Assembly: GCA_937875245.1 (NCBI GenBank)
Contig: CALNCH010000027.1
Span: forward strand, 1-5,104
DNA: 5,104 bases
Direction: 5' to 3'
Source of the DNA: an uncultured Spirochaetaceae bacterium
GTDB lineage: Bacteria; Spirochaetota; Spirochaetia; Treponematales; Treponemataceae
Part shown: one piece after another, positions 1 through 5,104 of the stretch
Position numbering within the stretch: the first letter of the stretch is position 1
How the letters are laid out: the number at the start of each line of letters is the position of its first letter
Translations under genes and position numbers: made by a program
The notes under the pieces: generated by a model
What the model was told of the DNA's origin: nothing
Databases searched by the model: none
The model's input: only the letters and a program-made list of their open reading frames with translations

Positions 1-45
1 CCGACAGATTATTACCAAACTATTAAAGAAATGCAAAAGGAATAA
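1..45 (+). CDS. Possible C-terminal tail of an upstream gene (partial)
   Basis: The frame starting at base 1 is open for 14 codons (PTDYYQTIKEMQKE) and ends at TAA 43-45. The peptide is hydrophilic and looks like the end of a helical C-terminus. A second frame, from base 2 to the TAA at 60-62, is also open but gives a lysine-rich, less protein-like peptide, so the first frame is preferred. The product cannot be identified from so short a tail. If real, its stop lies 43 bp before the next start codon and no terminator hairpin follows it, so the gene downstream could be co-transcribed. Confidence 0.4.
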   Translation, partial: PTDYYQTIKEMQKE

Positions 46-65
46 AAACCTTTCTCAATAAACAC

Positions 66-79
66 TATATTTATATAAA
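66..79 (+). promoter_or_regulatory. AT-rich candidate -10 region before the sensor gene
   Basis: The 43-bp gap from 46 to 88 is almost entirely A and T. It holds several overlapping -10-like hexamers: TATATT at 66-71, TATATA at 72-77 and TATAAA at 74-79. No good -35 box sits at the right distance; the best is TTTCTC at 51-56, 17 bp before TATAAA, which shares only TT with the consensus. In a genome this AT-rich such matches arise easily by chance, so this is only a weak promoter candidate. Confidence 0.2.
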
Positions 80-88
80 AATAATGCT

Positions 89-1819
89 ATGAAAAATAAG
101 AAAATAATAATAATGGGTTATTTTGTTTTTCTTCTTGTTTCTATTTGTATTTTTGGTTTTATTCTCTCTTACGAAGTAAAATTAAATCAAGTAGCTGAAG
201 ATTCACAATACAGTTTTAACTCTGGCTGGTTAGTTGTCAGAGGAAACGAGGTAACAAAAAATACTAATTTGCGAACTTTGGCTTTTTCTTCTTTGAAAAA
301 AGGTGAAACCATAATTTTACAAAATAAGTATCCTACTCTTTCTTATTCAAACCCTACATTATGGTTTTCTACCATTTATTCCACAATTGATGTACAAATT
401 GATAATCAGTTGGTGTATTCTTATGGTCACGATATTGCACAAAATAACATCAATGTAGGAAGTGGTTTTCATTTAATTGATTTATCTGAGGCAAAACCAG
501 AAAGTTTAATTACTGTTACACTTCAGACTACTGAAAATAATGCTTTTTCCTCTATATCTGATGTACATATAGAGGAAGCAACTTCTGTATATCCGAACTT
601 TATTGGACGACATCAGTTTACCTTAACAAGTGCTGTTTTCTTAATTACAACAGGTGTGTTAGCCACTCTGCTTTTAGGTTGCATTCTTTATAAGGGTAAA
701 AAAATTTATCCTCTTATAGCATTAGCACAATTTGCTTTATGGACAGGATTGGGAGTTCTTTGTAATCACAATTATATTCAATTATTTTCTTCTAATTTTA
801 CTATTAACTCTTATTTAGAATATTTAGCATTGTATGCTCTACCCTTAAGTTTATTTTTCATTTTTGATTCCCTTATTGCTCAAACTGCATTAGAAAAAAA
901 GATTGAAAGAACTCTTATTACCGTTTATTCTTCCTATTGTTTTATTGCATTATGCTTCCAAATAACTGGAATCGCTCATTTACCTGCTTCATTACCTGTT
1001 TGGCAGATTTTAATGGGTCTCTCCATTGGTTTTGCAGTTTTTATTACAATAAAACAACTTATTCAAGCTCCTATTAGACAATCTGTTTTAAGTATAGGAT
1101 TCCTTGTTCTTATGGGATTCTGTGGCATAGACATCATCAGATATGCATTTCAAAAATATGTATTTGAGAACATGCCTCTCCTTTTCAACAGTCTGTTATC
1201 ATTTGGTGCAATTATATTTATTTTCAGCGGTGTATTAAGTTACTTTACCGTTATTCCTGCAGTACAGTCTAAAGAAAATGTGACTGATTCTATTCCAAAT
1301 TATGAAGCCACAGAAAAACTGGACTACATTACTGGAGTATATAATCGTGATGCTTTATACCAAAAAATTCGTTTTTTTGCAGAAGAAGCTATGATTAATC
1401 CAGAACAAGAATATTCTATTTTAACTTTTGATTTACTGAATTTTGAAGAAACGGAAAATCAATTTGGTCAATTTGCAGCAGAAAGCATGTTACATGATTT
1501 TGCCATATTACTAAAAAGAGTATTTGATTGTTATGGAAGCATCGGTCGAATTGGTAAGAGTCGATTTGTAGTAGTTTCTACAGAAATGATGGAACCTAAA
1601 CTTAAACAACTTATTTTTACTTTTACTCAACTGGTTGAAAAAAGTAATGGTGCAAAATTTATGCAAACTTATAGAACTACCTACGGATATGCTTTTAGCT
1701 ATGAAACAGATATTTTTGACAAAATGAGTGTTTGCAGATTAGCAGAAAATCGTATGGGAACTCAGAAAATAGAATCATTGACTAATAATATTAAACACTT
1801 ACCTAATGCAAGCGTATAG
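89..1819 (+). CDS. 7TM sensor protein with degenerate GGDEF domain
   Basis: This 576-residue membrane protein resembles sensors with an extracytoplasmic domain, a 7TMR-DISM-like membrane bundle and a cytoplasmic output domain. Residues 1-6 are positively charged and about 7-28 form a signal anchor. About 30-170 are beta-rich and should face the periplasm. Seven hydrophobic segments follow, near 178-201, 207-226, 241-263, 274-294, 303-322, 331-351 and 363-387. A GGDEF-type domain starts at LDYITGVYNRDAL (411-423). The metal-ligand Asp448 (FDLLNF) is kept, but the GGDEF motif reads GKSRF at 489-493, and the guanine-contacting Asn and Asp are Glu456 and Glu465 by alignment with PleD. Cyclic-di-GMP synthesis is therefore unlikely; a regulatory or protein-binding output is inferred. 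The ligand is unknown. ATG 89 is chosen because an in-frame TAA lies at 59-61 with no other start between; Met9 is possible but would remove the charged N-region. There is no Shine-Dalgarno sequence. Confidence 0.85.
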   Translation: MKNKKIIIMGYFVFLLVSICIFGFILSYEVKLNQVAEDSQYSFNSGWLVVRGNEVTKNTNLRTLAFSSLKKGETIILQNKYPTLSYSNPTLWFSTIYSTIDVQIDNQLVYSYGHDIAQNNINVGSGFHLIDLSEAKPESLITVTLQTTENNAFSSISDVHIEEATSVYPNFIGRHQFTLTSAVFLITTGVLATLLLGCILYKGKKIYPLIALAQFALWTGLGVLCNHNYIQLFSSNFTINSYLEYLALYALPLSLFFIFDSLIAQTALEKKIERTLITVYSSYCFIALCFQITGIAHLPASLPVWQILMGLSIGFAVFITIKQLIQAPIRQSVLSIGFLVLMGFCGIDIIRYAFQKYVFENMPLLFNSLLSFGAIIFIFSGVLSYFTVIPAVQSKENVTDSIPNYEATEKLDYITGVYNRDALYQKIRFFAEEAMINPEQEYSILTFDLLNFEETENQFGQFAAESMLHDFAILLKRVFDCYGSIGRIGKSRFVVVSTEMMEPKLKQLIFTFTQLVEKSNGAKFMQTYRTTYGYAFSYETDIFDKMSVCRLAENRMGTQKIESLTNNIKHLPNASV

Positions 1820-1825
1820 TCTTAC

Positions 1826-1853
1826 TTGACACAGAAAGCTTAATCGGTAAAAC
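1826..1853 (+). promoter_or_regulatory. Candidate promoter for the rsgA cluster
   Basis: A perfect -35 consensus, TTGACA, occurs at 1826-1831 in the 42-bp gap before rsgA. After a 16-bp spacer comes TAAAAC at 1848-1853, which matches the -10 consensus at four of six positions but lacks the important final T. Transcription from it would start near 1860, almost at the ATG at 1862, and give an mRNA with little or no leader. This fits the missing Shine-Dalgarno sequence, but the weak -10 leaves it uncertain. Confidence 0.3.
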
Positions 1854-1861
1854 TGTTTTCT

Positions 1862-2821
1862 ATGCAAGGACTTGTTCTTAACGGCTCTAACAATGTATTT
1901 GAAGTAGAATGTGATGATTCTGTCATACGCCAATGCTCAATTAAAGGTAAAAAATTAAAGGCTTCTCAGGGTTATTATAATCCATTATGTCCAGGAGATA
2001 TTGTACTCATAGCTGAAGATCTACTTACCGAAGAAAGTGGTCAAATTTTAGATTTGATTCCTCGTAAAAATGAATATGTTCGTTGGAATGTAAAAGGTCG
2101 TTCTCCTCAACTACTTGCAGCAAATTTAGATTATATTCTTTGTATAACTACACCAGATGAACCACCTTTTAGACCTCGTTTTATCGATAGAGCTTTAGCA
2201 CAAGCAGAGTATCAAAACATTGAACCTGTAATTGTATGCAACAAGTGCGATCTAGCCACTCTTGATCCACAAATAGAAGACCGGTTAGTTAACTGGGAAC
2301 AGTTAGGATATTTGGTTTTCCGTGTTTCTGCAAAAACAGGAGAAGGAACGCCTCAATTAGCTGATTTTTTGGAAGGAAAACTCTGCGCATTGATGGGTCA
2401 ATCAGGTGTTGGTAAATCCAGTTTAGTAAATGTCCTAGATTCCAGCTGTGTTTTAAAAACCGGTAGTTTATCAGAAAAATATGGTAAAGGAACTCACACT
2501 ACTACAAAAGGAACCTTACTTCATTTACATTTAAATGAAGCTTTACTAGGAGGACGTCATGGAGCCATTGCGTCCATAATTGATACTCCAGGGGTTCGTC
2601 GATTTGTATTACACGATATTGCATCTTGTGATTTAGCTCTCTATTTTAGAGAAATGAAACCACTTTTAGGTACTTGCAGTTTTGGTATGTCTTGTAGCCA
2701 TACTCATGAACCAGGATGCAGCATTTTAAAAGCATTAGAAACAGGAGCAATCTCTCAAGAACGATATGAAAGTTGGCAACGAATTTGCCAAGAAATAGAT
2801 ACAGGATCTTGGGCTGACTAA
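1862..2821 (+). CDS. rsgA: Ribosome small-subunit-dependent GTPase A (RsgA/YjeQ)
   Basis: RsgA is a cytoplasmic, circularly permuted GTPase that binds late 30S precursors, checks the decoding centre and promotes release of assembly factors when it hydrolyses GTP. The 319-residue protein has the usual length and domain order. An N-terminal OB-fold covers about 1-80. The permuted G motifs follow: NKCD (G4, 127-130), SAKTG (G5, 156-160), GQSGVGKS (G1/P-loop, 179-186), GTHTTTK (G2, 210-216) and DTPG (G3, 241-244). A C-terminal zinc site is formed by Cys272, Cys278, His280 and Cys286. Its first two cysteines are five residues apart, where E. coli has four. The start is firm: an in-frame TAA lies at 1841-1843 and no ATG, GTG or TTG falls between it and ATG 1862. 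No Shine-Dalgarno sequence precedes it. It leads a tight cluster with the HAD gene 7 bp downstream. Confidence 0.97.
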   Translation: MQGLVLNGSNNVFEVECDDSVIRQCSIKGKKLKASQGYYNPLCPGDIVLIAEDLLTEESGQILDLIPRKNEYVRWNVKGRSPQLLAANLDYILCITTPDEPPFRPRFIDRALAQAEYQNIEPVIVCNKCDLATLDPQIEDRLVNWEQLGYLVFRVSAKTGEGTPQLADFLEGKLCALMGQSGVGKSSLVNVLDSSCVLKTGSLSEKYGKGTHTTTKGTLLHLHLNEALLGGRHGAIASIIDTPGVRRFVLHDIASCDLALYFREMKPLLGTCSFGMSCSHTHEPGCSILKALETGAISQERYESWQRICQEIDTGSWAD

Positions 2822-2828
2822 CAGATTA

Positions 2829-3653
2829 ATGAAAAACATACAACTTGTAGGAATTGATGTAGATGGTACTTTGGTAACATCAGATAAACGTATTACACAA
2901 GAAACCAAAGATGCCTTTGCACTAGCTGCAAAGCACAACATTACTACTGCGACCTGTACAGGTCGTACCTTATGCGAATTAGATGAAATCTGTACAGCAT
3001 TACCTACCATGCCTTTTGCAATTTGCAACGGTGGTGCATCAGTAGTAGATTTACATAACCGTAAAATTATTTTACAAAATTCTTTAGATATTACTTTGGT
3101 ACAAAAATTATACACAATTATTTCTAAATATGATGCCCTATTCGAAGTATTTACTCTTGATTACATTTGGGATGACCCAGCTCAGTTACAGAATTTGGAA
3201 CATTTTGTCCTACCTGATTTACAAGCTTTAGTAAAAAAAACCAGAACCCCTTCTCCTAAACCTATGGCTGAGTTTCTAGAAACTACAAAGGTGAAAATAG
3301 ATAAAATTCATGTATTTTTTGCTAGTATACCAGAACGAGATAAAGCATGGAAAGAAATTGAACACTTGCCTGTCTTTCTTAGTGCCGCAGAAAAAAACAA
3401 CTTGGAAATTTGTAGTAATCTTGCTAATAAAGGGCATGGGTTACTAGCTCTAGGCAAACACTTAGGTCTTTCTGTTTCTCAAATTAGTGCTATTGGGGAC
3501 AGTAACAACGATATTGAAATGATGAAGGCTGTAGGTTACCCAGTAGCAGTTGCAAATGCAAACCAAACAATAAAAGCTCTTTCATCTTTTATTACGAGAT
3601 CCAATGATGAAAACGGAGTTGCATACTTTTTGCATCAACTCTGTGGAGAATAA
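2829..3653 (+). CDS. Cof-type HAD-superfamily phosphatase (HAD-IIB)
   Basis: This 274-residue cytoplasmic protein belongs to the Cof/YidA-like branch of HAD hydrolases, Mg-dependent phosphatases of sugar phosphates, nucleotides or cofactors such as PLP and FMN. All four catalytic motifs are present: DVDGTL at 10-15 with nucleophile Asp10 and acid/base Asp12, motif II Thr44 in CTGR, motif III Lys201, and GDSNND at 223-228. The C2-type cap should lie roughly at 85-190, between motifs II and III; it sets substrate choice and is not diagnostic here, so no substrate is assigned. NGVAYFL near the C-terminus matches the usual end of this family. ATG 2829 is the only start, since an in-frame TAG at 2796-2798 precedes it with no alternative start codon. 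It lies 7 bp after rsgA and 6 bp before mutS2, which indicates co-transcription and probable translational coupling. The leader CAGATTA is not a ribosome-binding site. Confidence 0.93.
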   Translation: MKNIQLVGIDVDGTLVTSDKRITQETKDAFALAAKHNITTATCTGRTLCELDEICTALPTMPFAICNGGASVVDLHNRKIILQNSLDITLVQKLYTIISKYDALFEVFTLDYIWDDPAQLQNLEHFVLPDLQALVKKTRTPSPKPMAEFLETTKVKIDKIHVFFASIPERDKAWKEIEHLPVFLSAAEKNNLEICSNLANKGHGLLALGKHLGLSVSQISAIGDSNNDIEMMKAVGYPVAVANANQTIKALSSFITRSNDENGVAYFLHQLCGE

Positions 3654-3659
3654 GAATTA

Positions 3660-5104
3660 ATGGAACACAAAACCTTAGAACAATTAGACTACTTTAGAAT
3701 TCGGGACACAGTGTCAGGTTTTTGTATGAGCCAAGAAGGAAAAGAAAGTCTCCAACAAAGACTTCCTGCCCTTTCTTTAGTAGAAGTACATACATTAAAA
3801 AACCTTGCACAGCAATGGTCTATTTATATCAATTCAGGAAAACCTTGTCCTTTAACTGGCTGGGAACCTATTCATACTTTTTTACCCGTTCTCAAAGTAA
3901 GTGGTGCTTCTTTTCCTCTTACAGACATTTTAGCTTTGGTAGAAAAAATTCCAGATCTTAGTGAATGTGAGCATCAGATTTTTCGAGTAATTGATACTTC
4001 CGGACAAATCCGTGATCTCCCTGAAATTCGAGCCATTCGAAATACTATTGTCGCGATTAGAAAAGATATTGATCAATTAATTCGTAAATACACAGGAGAT
4101 TCAAAACTCTCAGATGCACTTCAATCTACTATTCCTGTTTTAAGAACGGACAGACAAGTACTAGCGGTAAAGGCAAATTTTAGAGGCCGGGTTAAAGGTA
4201 TTGTTCATGAAGTATCTCAAACAGGACAAACCCTCTATATAGAACCAGAAGACGTAGTACAAAAAAATAACGATTTATTGCAAGAAGAGTTTGCTCTGAG
4301 TCAAGAAATTCGTCGCATATTAAAAGAACTTACTGCACAAATCAGTGATAAAAAAGAGGATTTTGAATACGCATTAAAATTGATGATAGAACTAGATACT
4401 GCTTTTGGTGCAGCAAGATGGGGAGCCGAAGTTAATGGTATTTATGCTTCAGATTGTGAAAATCCAGAGTTTTCAGAATCTATGCCTCTCACCTTGTTAC
4501 AAGCAAGACATCCCTTATTGGGAAATCGAGCTGTCCCTATTACTGTTCAATTTCAAAAGGAACATCGGGTTCTTATAATAACAGGTCCAAATACCGGTGG
4601 TAAAACCGTCACTTTGAAAACCATAGCTCTATTTGCACTACTAAATCAAAGTGGATTTCCTATCCCAGCAGCAGAAGGCACTTATCTACCACTTTTTACC
4701 AATATTTTTGCTGATATTGGAGATGAACAATCTCTTGATCAATCATTATCTACCTTTAGTGGTCATATGAAAAACATTGGACAAATGTTATCAGAACCAC
4801 CGAAAGGGGCTGACGAAAAAAGCTTAGTCCTTTTAGACGAATTAGGAAGCGGTACTGATCCCCAAGAAGGTGGTGCAATTGCAATGGCCGCCTTAGATAC
4901 CTTAATAAATAGAAATTCCTTTGTGTTAGTAACAACTCATCATGGTATTTTAAAAAATTATGGATACACTCACCCCACTTGCATTAATGCTAGTGTTGAT
5001 TTTGACGAAGATACTCTTTCTCCCACCTATCGTATTTTAATGGGTGTTCCCGGAGAAAGTCATGCCTTGGATATAGCAAAACGAAGTGGTTTACCAGAAA
5101 AGGT
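3660..5104 (+). CDS. mutS2: Endonuclease MutS2, N-terminal part (runs off the right edge)
   Basis: MutS2 is a MutS-like ABC ATPase that lacks the mismatch-recognition domain. It has been linked to suppression of recombination and, in Bacillus subtilis, to splitting collided ribosomes. The window holds 481 codons of a protein that is usually about 780 residues. Residues 161-196 form part of the core/clamp region and include GIVHEVSQTGQTLYIEP (180-196). The ATPase domain shows Walker A GPNTGGKT (309-316), the signature-like STFSGHM (364-370), Walker B LVLLDE (389-394) followed by LGSGTDPQEG, and the switch histidine in TTHH (425-428). Walker A lies slightly nearer the N-terminus than in B. subtilis, from memory, so the N-terminal region is a little short. 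The later coiled coil and the C-terminal KOW and Smr nuclease domains would lie outside the window. The only start is ATG 3660, nine bases after the in-frame HAD stop. A weak GGAG at 3645-3648 sits 11 bases upstream, inside the HAD gene. Confidence 0.97.
   Translation, partial: MEHKTLEQLDYFRIRDTVSGFCMSQEGKESLQQRLPALSLVEVHTLKNLAQQWSIYINSGKPCPLTGWEPIHTFLPVLKVSGASFPLTDILALVEKIPDLSECEHQIFRVIDTSGQIRDLPEIRAIRNTIVAIRKDIDQLIRKYTGDSKLSDALQSTIPVLRTDRQVLAVKANFRGRVKGIVHEVSQTGQTLYIEPEDVVQKNNDLLQEEFALSQEIRRILKELTAQISDKKEDFEYALKLMIELDTAFGAARWGAEVNGIYASDCENPEFSESMPLTLLQARHPLLGNRAVPITVQFQKEHRVLIITGPNTGGKTVTLKTIALFALLNQSGFPIPAAEGTYLPLFTNIFADIGDEQSLDQSLSTFSGHMKNIGQMLSEPPKGADEKSLVLLDELGSGTDPQEGGAIAMAALDTLINRNSFVLVTTHHGILKNYGYTHPTCINASVDFDEDTLSPTYRILMGVPGESHALDIAKRSGLPEK

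Noticed and set aside
2..62. Second open frame at the left edge ending at TAA 60-62
   Set aside because: It gives a lysine- and asparagine-rich peptide typical of translated AT-rich spacer; the frame from base 1 looks more protein-like, though neither can be proved.
1517..1528. RVFD at residues 477-480 of the sensor as a c-di-GMP inhibitory I-site (RxxD)
   Set aside because: In real diguanylate cyclases five residues separate the Asp from the GGDEF motif; here there are eight, so the match does not align with the I-site and is probably part of a helix.
1820..1861. Terminator or hairpin between the sensor gene and rsgA
   Set aside because: The only inverted repeat is the six-base palindrome AAGCTT at 1836-1841, with no GC-rich stem and no following T run.
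2735..3115. Open minus-strand frame of 126 codons across the rsgA-HAD junction
   Set aside because: It lies opposite two well-supported genes, its translation resembles no family I know, and it runs antisense to the conserved C-terminus of RsgA and the HAD motif I and II region.
3233..3240. Run of eight A in the HAD gene as a phase-variation tract
   Set aside because: Runs of seven or eight A are expected in coding sequence this AT-rich; another run of seven A occurs within mutS2 near 4260. The reading frame is intact and a housekeeping phosphatase is an unlikely phase-variable gene.
3722..3961. Open plus-strand frame of 79 codons
   Set aside because: It is a shifted frame inside mutS2, whose own frame is continuous from 3660 to the window end and carries all the family motifs.

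Overview
The window is AT-rich and densely coding. All genes lie on the + strand, and no gap between genes is longer than 43 bp. The best guess for the source is a low-GC spirochaete of the Treponema group. Three things point there: the RsgA protein looks like remembered treponemal RsgA sequences (MQGLVLNGSNN start, FRPRFIDRALAQAE, CSFGMSCSHTHEPGC zinc loop); there is a 7TM-sensor/GGDEF-like protein; and a MutS2 is present. This assignment rests on recollection of the families, not on a search.

Layout. Positions 1-45 may hold the last 14 codons of an unidentified upstream gene. Positions 89-1819 encode a membrane sensor: a signal anchor, an extracytoplasmic beta-rich domain, seven predicted membrane helices and a C-terminal GGDEF-type domain. 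The signature motif of that domain has decayed to GKSRF and its guanine-binding positions are replaced, so it is probably not a working diguanylate cyclase. After 42 bp comes a tight cluster: rsgA (1862-2821, 30S-assembly GTPase), a Cof-type HAD phosphatase (2829-3653, 7 bp later) and mutS2 (from 3660, 6 bp later), which runs off the right edge after 481 codons.

How the genes may work together. RsgA releases late-assembling 30S subunits. MutS2 of Bacillus subtilis has been reported to act on collided ribosomes in addition to its older link to recombination control. The cluster may therefore pair ribosome assembly with ribosome rescue, with a small-molecule phosphatase of unknown substrate between them. 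The sensor gene has no evident functional tie to this cluster.

Regulation. No rho-independent terminator was seen anywhere. A perfect TTGACA box lies in the 42-bp gap before rsgA, but the -10 match is weak. None of the four starts has a good Shine-Dalgarno sequence, although upstream in-frame stops with no alternative start codon exclude N-terminal extensions. Nothing here clearly amounts to an undescribed system; the most notable points are the degenerate GGDEF domain and the weak ribosome-binding sites.
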